From Bradyrhizobium sp. AZCC 1719 (GTDB taxonomy: Bacteria; Pseudomonadota; Alphaproteobacteria; Rhizobiales; Xanthobacteraceae), in contig NZ_JAZHRU010000001.1 of the NCBI RefSeq assembly GCF_036924525.1, positions 3,377,001 to 3,441,000 on the forward strand: a stretch of DNA of 64,000 nucleotides, read 5' to 3'. Below the pieces are notes generated by a model. The model was not told the DNA's origin, did no database searches, and saw only the letters and a list, made by a program, of their open reading frames with translations. A program made the position numbers and the translations under genes. Shown here piece after piece: positions 45,257 through 54,139 of the stretch. Position 1 is the stretch's first letter. Every line of letters begins with the position of its first letter.

Positions 45257-45481
45257 TCACGCCGCCAGATCCTGCAGCAGCAGCGACGAGCCGCGAATCA
45301 GCACCTTGCGTCCCTTTGCCGTAATGGCGGGTGCATCGCCGTGCATCACGGCGAGTTCGAGCGCGATCAGGCCGTCGATCGTGGCGCGGCTCATGCGCGG
45401 CAGCCGTGATGCTGGCGTGCGCAATGCCTTCAACGTTTCCCACTGGGACGGCGTCAGGTCGTAGTCGAATTCTTCGTTCAT
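45257..45481 (-). CDS. Small hypothetical protein
   Basis: 74 residues from an ATG preceded by GAGG. It starts MNEEFDYDLTPSQWETLKAL and contains MSRATIDGLIALELAVMHG and a closing AITAKGRKVLIRGSSLL. The layout (helix, then a wing-like GRKVL strand) resembles a small winged-helix fold, but no family is recognised. It is convergent with the cupin gene. Confidence 0.6.
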   Translation of the reverse strand: MNEEFDYDLTPSQWETLKALRTPASRLPRMSRATIDGLIALELAVMHGDAPAITAKGRKVLIRGSSLLLQDLAA

Positions 45482-45783
45482 GGTGCCTCGGCTTCCACAA
45501 TTCTTGTGGCGCCTCATAGCGAGCGCACATGAAATTCGTGCGACCGCAACGAGACGGGATTTCGACAAGCGACGATGCGCTGTCACATCATCGTGTCATT
45601 GGAATTGGTCGATGTTGTCGAATCACGCGCGTGGGCCAAAAACAAATGACGCCGGCGCAGGTCGCGTGAGCACGGGCGTCAAAAAGACCGCCCAAATCGG
45701 TGCAACCCTTAAGAGAAGGTTACTAACCAAAGGTAAACGTGCGGGGATGGGGATACGTTATTTGCTACGTGCGCTCTCCCAGA

Positions 45784-45884
45784 CCTCATCCTGAGGAGGC
45801 GCGTAAGCGCCGTCTCGAAGGATGAATGGCACCAGCCGGGCCACATGGTTCGAGACGCCGCTAACGCGGCTCCTCACCATGAGG
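45784..45884. repeat. Dispersed palindromic repeat, copy 2 (CCTCATCCTGAGGAG family)
   Basis: Same arms as the copy at 39,553-39,658: CCTCATCCTGAGGAG, GTCTCGAAGGATG, ATGGTTCGAGACG and CTCCTCACCATGAGG. It sits 19 bases beyond the end of the SDR gene at 45,903. The 45,482-45,902 gap holds this repeat and nothing else I can support. Confidence 0.8.
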
Positions 45885-45902
45885 ATTGAGGTGCCTGCGC
45901 CT

Positions 45903-46703
45903 TTATCCCCGCCGCACGCTGGCGCCGCCGTCGACCGGCAATGTCACGCCGGTGATAAAACTCGCTTCGTCTGAGGCGAGGAACAGCGCGGCGTTGGCGA
46001 CGTCCCAGCCGGTGCCCATCTTCTGGCGCAGCGGCACCTTGCTGTCGCGTTCGGCCTCGACCTCGGCGCGGCTCTTTCTGAATTCGCGGGCGCGGGTGTC
46101 GACGGCCATCGGCGTGTTCATCAGTCCGGGCAGGATGACGTTGGCGCGGACGCCGTATTGCGCGTTCTGGTAGGCGAGCTGTTCGGTGAAGGCGATCATC
46201 GCCGACTTGGTCGCCTTGTAGGCAACGTAAGGGTAAGTCGTGATCGCGGCCATCGAGGAGATGTTGATGATGGCGCCGCTTCGCTGCGCGCGCATGATCG
46301 GGATAACGTGCTTGGCCGCCCACACGCAGCTCTTCAGGTTGATCGCGACGCAGCGATCGAACGCTTCCTCTGATATCTCGAGCAGTTCGGCGTCGCCGCC
46401 GGCGAGGCTGACGCCGACATTGTTGTGCAACACGTCGATGCGGCCCCAGCGTGCCTGTGCGTCTGCCACCATCGCCTTGAGCTCGGCGCTTTTGGTGACA
46501 TCGGCTCTGAAGGCTGCCGCCACGCCGTGGCTCTCGGCGATCATGTCGACCGTCTCCTGCGCCGATTGCAGATTGTGATCGACGCACAGCACCTTGGCGC
46601 CTTCGCGCGCAAAGGTCAGCGCGGTGGCGCGGCCATTGCCGATGCCTTCGCCCGGGCTCTGGCCGGCGCCGACGACGATGGCGACACGATCTTTCAGACG
46701 CAT
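45903..46703 (-). CDS. Classical SDR oxidoreductase
   Basis: 266 residues. It starts MRLKDRVAIVVGAGQSPGEG with a Rossmann NAD(P)-binding loop, has HNNVGVSLAGG in place of NNAG, and keeps the full active site: NISSMAAITTYPYVAYKATK with catalytic Ser, Tyr and Lys. The C-terminus FITGVTLPVDGGASVRRG is normal for the family. In contrast with the atypical SDR at 44,021 it should be an active dehydrogenase. It lies 74 bases after the MaoC-like gene on the same strand, so the two may be co-transcribed. Confidence 0.9.
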   Translation of the reverse strand: MRLKDRVAIVVGAGQSPGEGIGNGRATALTFAREGAKVLCVDHNLQSAQETVDMIAESHGVAAAFRADVTKSAELKAMVADAQARWGRIDVLHNNVGVSLAGGDAELLEISEEAFDRCVAINLKSCVWAAKHVIPIMRAQRSGAIINISSMAAITTYPYVAYKATKSAMIAFTEQLAYQNAQYGVRANVILPGLMNTPMAVDTRAREFRKSRAEVEAERDSKVPLRQKMGTGWDVANAALFLASDEASFITGVTLPVDGGASVRRG

Positions 46704-46777
46704 CTCGTTCCACTCCCGGGATCGGGTACTGTTGCAGTACCTCTTTGTAACAGGGCTCGTTGTCGGCTCGGGCTCAC

Positions 46778-47719
46778 CTACCCATAGAGCGCTTTATGCT
46801 CCTGCTCGTAGTTGGCGTAGGAATCCTTGATGCTCGCCATGTTCAACAGCATGGTGGCGACAGGCGTATCGTCCATTGCGAACACGGTCGTGCGCATCCA
46901 GACGCTTTCGGTGCGGCGGCTGCCGCTGAGCGCGACGATCTCGCGTTCGGTTGCATAGTTCTCGCCGACGAATAGCGGCCCGCGCAGCAGGCGGATCTCC
47001 TGATCCGCGAACAGCCCGACCGCGGGTCCGCGGACCGGCAGCCGGTCCTCGCGGGCGCGGTACTGAAACAGCACGCTTAGCATTTCGAACGGGATGATCG
47101 CGCGGCCCCAGGGATTGAGCTCCTGGGAATAATATGCCGATGGTTCGGTGATCACCTTCAGCTTCTGCTCAAGCGAAAACGGATAGAGATCGCCCATGTG
47201 CTGGTCGAAATCCATTTTCACCATCTGGCGGCCGGTCTTCATGCCGACCTTGAGATCGGCGAGGATGACGGGATCGGCGAGCGGCTTCAGTTCGCCGAGC
47301 CGCCGGGAAAGCGCCGTTTCCATTACGTCGCCGACGGAAGCAGTGCCGCGCAAAATCTCGGTGCCGTCGCGCTTGGTCATGCCGATCGCGCAAGTCGTTT
47401 GCCCCGGCTTCGGTTTCTCGATGTTGGCCTGCACTTCTTCGCCTTCGAAGGCGGGATTGCGGTAGTGCGCTGACAGGCAGCCAGTTTCGAACCAGGCCTG
47501 GCCCCAGATGCGTTCACACAGCGGCGCGAACTGGCTGAAATGGGTCGGTCCCTCGATGGTGCCGCCCTGAAAGCCGAGCTTCTGCGCGGTCGCATCGTCG
47601 TGGATCGAGGCGTGCGAATCATAGACCTGCGCGTGGAGCATCTGCCTCGGACTCCGCCACGGCCCCACCAGCAGATTGCCGCTCTCCAATATCTCGGTTC
47701 TGAAGGCCGGTTCTGTCAT
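46778..47719 (-). CDS. MaoC-like hotdog-fold hydratase/dehydratase, long form
   Basis: 313 residues, about twice a single hotdog unit. The hydratase-like motif is visible as DDATAQKLGFQGGTIEGPTH, equivalent to the D-x(4)-H/A-x-x-x-GF pattern with GG-x-I. The second half (PFEMLSVLFQYRAREDRLPVRGP) fits a second, degenerate hotdog. MaoC proteins hydrate enoyl-CoA thioesters; no CoA-specific residues can be confirmed by eye. It precedes the classical SDR gene and is divergent from the indolepyruvate oxidoreductase gene, which suggests acyl-CoA chemistry. Confidence 0.75.
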   Translation of the reverse strand: MTEPAFRTEILESGNLLVGPWRSPRQMLHAQVYDSHASIHDDATAQKLGFQGGTIEGPTHFSQFAPLCERIWGQAWFETGCLSAHYRNPAFEGEEVQANIEKPKPGQTTCAIGMTKRDGTEILRGTASVGDVMETALSRRLGELKPLADPVILADLKVGMKTGRQMVKMDFDQHMGDLYPFSLEQKLKVITEPSAYYSQELNPWGRAIIPFEMLSVLFQYRAREDRLPVRGPAVGLFADQEIRLLRGPLFVGENYATEREIVALSGSRRTESVWMRTTVFAMDDTPVATMLLNMASIKDSYANYEQEHKALYG

Positions 47720-47914
47720 CGCTGGCGTCTCCCTTTAATTCCCGAGCGTTTCAAAGAAGGCGGGCTCCCGCAAGAGGCCCGGCCGATCCACAACACGGGC
47801 GAGATATGCCCTGCGGCCATGAATTCACGCTGGGCACGCATAGCAAAATCGGTGCATGGTGTTCGCAATTAGACCGGTTCAAATAACCGGCGGAACGTGA
47901 CGGGGAGCGGACGA

Positions 47915-50900
47915 ATGGCGTTGATGGAAGTGGGACTGGACGACAAGTACCGTCTGGATGCGAAACGGATTTTTCTGTCCGGTACGCAGGCGCTGGTCCG
48001 ATTGCCGATGTTGCAGCGCGAACGCGATCGCGCACAGGGGCTCAATACCGCAGGTTTCATCTCCGGCTATCGCGGCTCGCCGCTCGGCATGTACGATCAC
48101 GCGCTGTGGCGCGCCAAAACGTTCCTCAAGCAGCATGACATCGAGTTCTCACCGGGTCTCAACGAGGACCTGGCGGCTACCGCTGTGTGGGGGAGCCAGC
48201 AGGTCGGCATGTTCCCGGGCGCCAAGGTCGATGGCGTATTCGGCATCTGGTATGGCAAGGGTCCCGGCGTCGACCGTTCCGTCGATGCGCTGAAGCATGC
48301 GAACTCCGCCGGCACCTCGCCGAATGGCGGCGTGATTGCGCTGGCCGGCGACGACCATGGCTGCCAGTCCTCGACACTGGCGCACCAGAGCGAGCAGGTG
48401 TTCGCGGCGGCGCTGATGCCGGTGGTCAACCCGGCGACGCTGCAGGATTATCTCGATCTCGGCATTTTGGGCTTTGCGCTGTCGCGCTATTCGGGCTGCT
48501 GGGTCGGGTTCAAGGCGATTTCCGAGACGGTCGAAAGCTCGGCCTCGATCGTCAGCGATCCCGATCGCATCAAGATCATCACGCCCGACGATTTCGAGAT
48601 GCCGCCGGGCGGGCTTTCGATCCGCTGGCCCGATGCACCGATGGAACAGGAGCGGCGGCTGCACGGTCCGAAGATGCAGGCGGTCGCGGCGTTCGCGCGC
48701 GTCAATCGCTTCGACCGCATCGTGCTGGATTCAAAGCCGGCGCGGCTCGGCATCATGGCGACCGGCAAAGCCTATCTGGATCTGCGGCAGGCGCTGGCCG
48801 ATCTCGGCATTACCGATACCGAAGCGCAGGCGCTTGGATTGCGCATCTACAAGGTGGCGCTGACCTGGCCGCTGGAGGAATCCGGCGCGCGCGCCTTTGC
48901 GGAAGGCCTGCAGGACGTGCTGGTGGTCGAGGAGAAGCGCGGCTTTATCGAGGACCAGCTTGTCCGCATTCTCTACAACGTGGATGCCGCGAGGCGCCCT
49001 TCGGTGGTCGGCAAGCGTGACGAGAGTGGCGCCATGCTGTTGCCGAGCGAAGGCGAGTTGACGCCGACCATGGTGGCGGCGGCCGTCGTGGCGCGTTTGC
49101 GAAAACTCGGTCATCGCAGCCCGGCGCTGGAGCAGCGTCTCGCAAAACTCGAAGCCTTCGACCGTCCCTCGGATGGCGTCGGCTCCGCAAAGCTGCAGCG
49201 CACGCCGTATTTCTGCTCGGGGTGCCCGCACAACACCTCGACCAAGATCCCCGAGGGCAGCCGCGCGATGGCCGGCATCGGCTGTCACGGCATGGCGCTA
49301 TCGGTGCCGAACCGCCGGACGCAGACGATTTCGCATATGGGCGCGGAGGGCGTCACCTGGATCGGGCAGGCGCCGTTCACCAGCGAGCCGCATGTGTTCC
49401 AGAATTTGGGCGATGGCACCTACACCCATTCCGGCCTGCTCGCGATCCGCGCCGCGGCCGCCGCCGGCGTCAATATCACCTACAAGATTCTCTATAATGA
49501 TGCGGTCGCGATGACCGGCGGCCAGCCGGCCGAAGGCGGGCTTTCGGTATCGCAGATCGCGCACCAGGTTTCGGCGGAGGGCGCCAAGCGCCTTGTCATC
49601 GTCTCCGACGATCCCGAGAAATATCCGGCGAATTATTTTCCCGCCGGCGCGACCGTTCATCACCGCCGCGAACTCGACGCAGTGCAGCGGGAGCTGCGCG
49701 AGGTCGAGGGCCTCACCGTCCTGATCTATGACCAGACCTGCGCCGCGGAAAAGCGCCGGCGCCGCAAGCGCGGGCTCTATCCGGATCCGCCGAAGCGCGT
49801 CTTCATCAACGAACGCGTCTGCGAAGGCTGCGGCGACTGCTCTTCCGTTTCGAACTGCGTCTCGGTGCAGCCGCTGGAAACCGAGTTCGGCCGCAAGCGT
49901 CGGATCGACCAGTCGAACTGCAACAAGGACTTTTCCTGCATCGAGGGCTTTTGCCCGAGCTTTGTCACGGTGCATGGCGGACGCTTGCGGAAAGCCGACC
50001 GCGCGGCGGCTGATCCCTCGGCGCTGTTTGCCGATCTGCCGACGCCGGCAGTCCCCGCGCTCGATGGCGCCTACAACATCCTCGTCACCGGCATCGGCGG
50101 CACCGGCGTCATCACCATCGGCGCGCTGCTCGGCATGGCCGCCCATGTCGAGGGCAGGGCGTGCTCGACGCTCGACTTCACAGGCCTATCGCAAAAGAAC
50201 GGTGCGGTGATGAGCCATGTCCGCATCGCACCGCAGGCTGACGATCTCTCGACCGTCCGCATCGCCCCCGGCGGCGCCAATCTCATCCTCGGCTGCGACA
50301 TCGTGGTCGCCACCAGCATCCCCGCGCTGAGCCGGGCCGAGCGTGGCGTGACACGGGCGATCGTCAATGCCGACCTCTTGCCGACCGCGAGCTTCGTCAT
50401 CAATCCCGACATCGATTTCGAGGCGGGAACGATGCGGGACGCGCTCAACGAGGCGGTCAGCGCCTCCGACCTCGACATTCTCGATGCGACCGGGCTTGCC
50501 ACCGCGCTGATGGGCGACAGCATCGCGACCAACGCCTTCATGCTCGGCTTTGCGTTCCAGCGCGGGGCGATCCCGCTGTTGCTGGAAGCGATCATGAAGG
50601 CAATCGACCTCAATGGCGCGGCGATCGAGATGAACAAGCTCGCGTTCTCCTGGGGCCGGCTCGCGGCGCACGATCTGCCGCGCGTCGTCAGCGCCGCACG
50701 CTTCAAGAGTTCGGGCGCGGCGCCGGTCCGGCGCACGCTCGACGAAAGCATCGCGTTCCGCGCCAGGTTCCTGACCGACTATCAGAATGAGGCCTACTCG
50801 AAGCGCTACTTCGCCGACGTCGAGCGCGTCCGCGCCGCAGAAGCCAAGGCCGCGCCGGGCTCGCATGAACTGACCGAGGCTTTCGCCAAGGGCCTGTTCA

Positions 50901-51388
50901 AGCTGATGGCCTACAAGGACGAATACGAGGTCGCCCGGCTTTATTCCGACGGCGAGTTTGCAAAAGCGCTGAAGGAGCAGTTCGACGGTGACCCTGGCGT
51001 CAAGGTCAGCCTCGCGCCGCCGCTGCTGGCATCCCGCGATCGACTGACCGGGCATTTGCGCAAGCGCGAATTCGGTTCCTGGATATTCCGCGCCTTCGAC
51101 ATCTTGACCCGCTTCAAGTTCCTGCGCGGGACTGCATTCGATCCGTTCGGCTACTCAGCCGAGCGTCGGATGGAGCGGGCCTTGCCGGGCGAATATTCCG
51201 CTATGATCTTCCGCCATCTCGACAGGGCCAAGCCGCATGACTGGCCGCGTCTGGTGGCGCTGGCGAAATCAGCGGAACTTGTTCGCGGCTATGGCCATGT
51301 CAAGGAAGCCAATGTCGCGAAATACCGTGCGGAGTGCACGCGGCTGGAAGCGGCGATCGTTCAGCCGGTGGCGCAGGCGGCCGAATAG
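47915..51388 (+). CDS. Indolepyruvate ferredoxin oxidoreductase, fused alpha-beta form
   Basis: 1,157 residues from an ATG preceded by GGGGAG. The N-terminal part is the pyruvate-ferredoxin-oxidoreductase-like domain (GYRGSPLGMYDHAL). The ThDP domain carries FCSGCPHNTSTK near residue 433 and GIGCHGMAL. A ferredoxin-like insert has CEGCGDCSSVSNC near residue 635 and a later SCIEGFCPSF. The C-terminal third is the gamma/beta subunit (GIGGTGVITIGALLGMAAH). Such enzymes oxidatively decarboxylate aryl-2-oxo acids (indolepyruvate, phenylpyruvate) to aryl-acyl-CoA with reduced ferredoxin. The fused form is common in aerobic proteobacteria, where it serves aromatic amino acid breakdown. Confidence 0.92.
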   Translation: MALMEVGLDDKYRLDAKRIFLSGTQALVRLPMLQRERDRAQGLNTAGFISGYRGSPLGMYDHALWRAKTFLKQHDIEFSPGLNEDLAATAVWGSQQVGMFPGAKVDGVFGIWYGKGPGVDRSVDALKHANSAGTSPNGGVIALAGDDHGCQSSTLAHQSEQVFAAALMPVVNPATLQDYLDLGILGFALSRYSGCWVGFKAISETVESSASIVSDPDRIKIITPDDFEMPPGGLSIRWPDAPMEQERRLHGPKMQAVAAFARVNRFDRIVLDSKPARLGIMATGKAYLDLRQALADLGITDTEAQALGLRIYKVALTWPLEESGARAFAEGLQDVLVVEEKRGFIEDQLVRILYNVDAARRPSVVGKRDESGAMLLPSEGELTPTMVAAAVVARLRKLGHRSPALEQRLAKLEAFDRPSDGVGSAKLQRTPYFCSGCPHNTSTKIPEGSRAMAGIGCHGMALSVPNRRTQTISHMGAEGVTWIGQAPFTSEPHVFQNLGDGTYTHSGLLAIRAAAAAGVNITYKILYNDAVAMTGGQPAEGGLSVSQIAHQVSAEGAKRLVIVSDDPEKYPANYFPAGATVHHRRELDAVQRELREVEGLTVLIYDQTCAAEKRRRRKRGLYPDPPKRVFINERVCEGCGDCSSVSNCVSVQPLETEFGRKRRIDQSNCNKDFSCIEGFCPSFVTVHGGRLRKADRAAADPSALFADLPTPAVPALDGAYNILVTGIGGTGVITIGALLGMAAHVEGRACSTLDFTGLSQKNGAVMSHVRIAPQADDLSTVRIAPGGANLILGCDIVVATSIPALSRAERGVTRAIVNADLLPTASFVINPDIDFEAGTMRDALNEAVSASDLDILDATGLATALMGDSIATNAFMLGFAFQRGAIPLLLEAIMKAIDLNGAAIEMNKLAFSWGRLAAHDLPRVVSAARFKSSGAAPVRRTLDESIAFRARFLTDYQNEAYSKRYFADVERVRAAEAKAAPGSHELTEAFAKGLFKLMAYKDEYEVARLYSDGEFAKALKEQFDGDPGVKVSLAPPLLASRDRLTGHLRKREFGSWIFRAFDILTRFKFLRGTAFDPFGYSAERRMERALPGEYSAMIFRHLDRAKPHDWPRLVALAKSAELVRGYGHVKEANVAKYRAECTRLEAAIVQPVAQAAE

Positions 51389-51532
51389 AGGCTGTTCATC
51401 CGGCACGTGAAGTTTCTCACGGCTGGGCTCAGTCATCGGTGACCGGGAGGGCGGGAACGGCTGGAATTGTCCGGCCGGCGCCCTACATGTCGGCTGTTCT
51501 TAATTCTTTGGGTTGATTTCAGGAGGCCTGCG

Positions 51533-51964
51533 ATGGTCCTGAAAAACGCTATTGCCGCAGCACTTTGCATGGGGCTCCTGATGTCGGGCAGCGCCGCGCT
51601 GGCAGACGAATATCGCGCGGGCGAACTTCTCGAGCTCGATCCTTCCAAGGCCTTGCTCTCGCCGAAGCGGCTCGGGCCGCCGACGCAATTTGCGCCGGTC
51701 CGGATCGAGGCCAGAACCGATCGCAAGCCGGTGAAGACGGAGCGCGTGGTCGTGCCCAAGGCCGCTGCGCCGAAGGTTGCTGCACCCAAGACTGCTGCAC
51801 CCAGGACTCGTGTCGTGCAGGAGCGTGTGCAGCAGAAGCCGCGCGTTGCTGTCAGCACCAAGCAGGCGCGCCGCCATACCAATCCGCTGGACGCCCAGGC
51901 CCGCGACACGCGGATCCAGACCTGGCCGTGCAAGTCCGGCGGCATCTGCGACTGGCAGCGATAG
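51533..51964 (+). CDS. Secreted Ala/Pro/Lys-rich protein, function unknown
   Basis: 143 residues, preceded by AGGAGG. A Sec signal peptide (MVLKNAIAAALCMGLLMSG, cleaved near ALADE) leads a periplasmic protein. The middle has repeats of the type APKVAAPKTAAPRT, typical of flexible wall- or membrane-spanning linkers. The tail ends with two Cys in WPCKSGGICDWQR that could form a disulfide. No family is recognised. Confidence 0.75.
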   Translation: MVLKNAIAAALCMGLLMSGSAALADEYRAGELLELDPSKALLSPKRLGPPTQFAPVRIEARTDRKPVKTERVVVPKAAAPKVAAPKTAAPRTRVVQERVQQKPRVAVSTKQARRHTNPLDAQARDTRIQTWPCKSGGICDWQR

Positions 51965-51980
51965 AGTAATCGGAGCTGCC

Positions 51981-52101
51981 GTAGGGTGGGCAAAGCGAAG
52001 CGTGCCCACCATCTGTCCACAGTCGTGTTCGTGAATGGTGGGCACGCGGAGCCTGTCATCGGGCGCGCATTCGCGCGACCCGTTGGCTTTGCCCACCCTA
52101 C
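51981..52101. repeat. Palindromic repeat with perfect 16-bp arms (GTAGGGTGGGCAAAGC family)
   Basis: GTAGGGTGGGCAAAGC (51,981-51,996) pairs perfectly with GCTTTGCCCACCCTAC (52,086-52,101). Inner arms GTGCCCACCA and TGGTGGGCAC also pair. It lies between the secreted-protein gene and the PhoD-like gene. This repeat family is widespread in Bradyrhizobiaceae as I recall. Confidence 0.85.
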
Positions 52102-52202
52102 AATTCCACGATTTCGCACCTTCATCCACCTGTCGCAAAACCTTCGGCCAGCATTCAAATTGCTCGGGCACACCTTCGTCGTGATTCGACGAGGGGTGTT
52201 CG

Positions 52203-53777
52203 ATGCCGATTGCGATTCGCGCCAAGCCCGCCCTGACGCGGCGTCAATGGCTGGTCCGCTCCGCCGCGACATTCGCCGTCGCTGGTTTCGGCGGCCTCGC
52301 CAGACCCTACCTCAGCCGCGCCGCGGATCGGCCGCTCATCACCAGCGGCATTCAATCGGGCGACGTCTCGGCCAATTCCGCGGTGGTCTGGGCGCGCGCC
52401 GACCGCGCGGCGCGGATGCAGGTCGAATGTTCAGCCAGCGAAGATTTCAAGACCATCATTGGTACGGCTTCTGCCGATGCGTTGCCGGATGCCGACTTCA
52501 CTTCGAAGGTGCTGCTCGATGGACTGACGCCGGGGCAGGATATTTTCTATCGCGTGCGGTTTGAAAGCGAGCCGGGGATCGCCGGCGAGGCGCAGGTCGG
52601 GCATTTTCGTACCGCACCCACCACACGGAGCAGCGTATCATTTGCCTGGTCGGGAGATACCACGGGGCAGGGCTGGGGCATCGACGAAAGCCGCGGCGGC
52701 ATGCAGACCTACCGGACTATGCTCGACAACCGCCCGGACTTCTTCATCCATTGCGGTGATCACATCTATGCCGACTGCCCGGTGGAGCGGGAACTGAAGC
52801 TGCCCGATGGCGGGGTCTGGCGAAACCTCGTTACCGAGGAAAAGTCTGTCGTCGCCCAAACCCTCGCGCAGTTCCGCGGCAACTACAAATACAACTGGCT
52901 CGATCCGAATTTTCGCGCCTTTCATGCCGCCGTGCCCTTGTTCGCGCAATGGGACGATCACGAGGTGACGAACGACTGGGCGCCGGTCGGCACGGCCGAC
53001 GCGAGCGGCTATGCCGCGGACGGCACCTCGCATCTGGTGGCGCGGGCGCGCCGCGCGTTCCATGAATTCATGCCGATGCGCGCGACACCCGCACAGGGAG
53101 ACGGCCGCATCTATCGCAAGATCGCCTACGGCCCGCTGCTCGATGTCTTCATGATCGACATGCGCAGCTACCGCGATTCCACTTTTAATAGGCATGACGA
53201 CCACAGCGACACCTGCATCCTCGGCGCGGCGCAACTGGCCTGGCTGAAGCGCGAACTGGTGGCTTCCGACGCCACCTGGAAGGTGATCGCCGCCGACATG
53301 CCGATCGGCTTGATCAGCGAGGACGCAATTGCGCTCGGCGACGGCCCGCCGGAGCGCCGCGAGCATGAGATTGCCGATTTGCTGTCGTTCATGAAGCGCG
53401 CCGGCATCCGCAACATTGTCTGGCTGACCGCCGACATGCATTACACGGCGGCCCATTTCTATGATCCGAACCGCGCGATCTATCAGGACTTTGAGCCGTT
53501 CTGGGAATTCGTCTCCGGCCCGCTGCATGCTGGCACCTGGGCGCCGGCCCCGCTCGACAATACGTTCGGCCCGAAAGCGATGTTCCAGAAGGGGTGCAGC
53601 GGCGAAAATCTCGCCCCCTGTTACGGCTTGCAGTTTTTCGGCCGCGTCGACATCGACGGCAAGACCGAAGTCATGACCGTGACATTGAAGGACGTCGACA
53701 ACCGCGACCTGTGGTCGGTCGATATCGAGCCCCGCCCGGATGCGCGGCCTGGCCGGATCATGGCGCAGCATATCTGA
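52203..53777 (+). CDS. PhoD-type alkaline phosphatase/phosphodiesterase, Tat-exported
   Basis: 524 residues. A twin-arginine signal (LTRRQWLVRSAATFAVAGF) ends near LSRAAD. An N-terminal fibronectin-like PhoD domain (SGIQSGDVSANSAVVWARAD) precedes the metallophosphatase core: AWSGDTTGQGWG, HCGDHIYAD, WDDHEVTNDW and TADMHYTAAHFYDP, which carry the metal ligands. The family hydrolyses phosphodiesters and monoesters in the periplasm and is usually active with Ca and Fe. It is not next to a Pho-box that I could identify. Confidence 0.9.
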   Translation: MPIAIRAKPALTRRQWLVRSAATFAVAGFGGLARPYLSRAADRPLITSGIQSGDVSANSAVVWARADRAARMQVECSASEDFKTIIGTASADALPDADFTSKVLLDGLTPGQDIFYRVRFESEPGIAGEAQVGHFRTAPTTRSSVSFAWSGDTTGQGWGIDESRGGMQTYRTMLDNRPDFFIHCGDHIYADCPVERELKLPDGGVWRNLVTEEKSVVAQTLAQFRGNYKYNWLDPNFRAFHAAVPLFAQWDDHEVTNDWAPVGTADASGYAADGTSHLVARARRAFHEFMPMRATPAQGDGRIYRKIAYGPLLDVFMIDMRSYRDSTFNRHDDHSDTCILGAAQLAWLKRELVASDATWKVIAADMPIGLISEDAIALGDGPPERREHEIADLLSFMKRAGIRNIVWLTADMHYTAAHFYDPNRAIYQDFEPFWEFVSGPLHAGTWAPAPLDNTFGPKAMFQKGCSGENLAPCYGLQFFGRVDIDGKTEVMTVTLKDVDNRDLWSVDIEPRPDARPGRIMAQHI

Positions 53778-53922
53778 GCCGGCGTTGTGAGGGGCGCACC
53801 AGCAGATAGCCGCCGACCACGATTGGCACGGAGAGGGCGATGATCGCCCCGAGCACGCGGCGAACGCCCTTACCATCGCACCCCTGACTTGGTCCTGATT
53901 GCCTTCGCGCGGCGATCTCCAA
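53758..53922 (-). CDS. Candidate 54-residue single-pass membrane protein
   Basis: The frame from a TTG at 53,922 to a stop at 53,758 encodes a polar, basic N-terminus, one hydrophobic helix (VLGAIIALSVPIVVGGYLLV) and a short Arg-rich tail. It overlaps the 3' end of the PhoD-like gene on the other strand by 20 bases. There is no ATG and no clear ribosome-binding site, so it may be a remnant. The rest of the 53,778-54,139 gap holds only the thiolase leader. Confidence 0.25.
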   Translation of the reverse strand: MEIAARRQSGPSQGCDGKGVRRVLGAIIALSVPIVVGGYLLVRPSQRRLRYAAP

Positions 53923-54139
53923 AGGTCAATTTCGCTTAGTGAAATAGCTGGAGCGTCGCGCATCGGCCTAACGCGGCGGGAAGCCAAACGCGACCTTGCC
54001 GAAGGACAAACGGTGTGCAAATCCCGGCCTCGAGCCGGTTTGCGGATTCATTCTGTTCCGCCGGCCGGAATTCGGGTTTTCGCTACACACCGCCGCGGCT
54101 CCAGTCCATACTGGATCGCATCAAAGGGAGGTCTTTCAA

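Noticed and set aside
39553-45884. The repeated palindromes as a possible CRISPR array
   Set aside because: The copies are 6 kb apart, imperfectly palindromic and without regular spacers. No cas gene is present.
52638-54020. A 460-codon minus-strand frame over the PhoD-like gene
   Set aside because: The opposite strand encodes the PhoD metal motifs and a Tat signal, so this is an antisense shadow.
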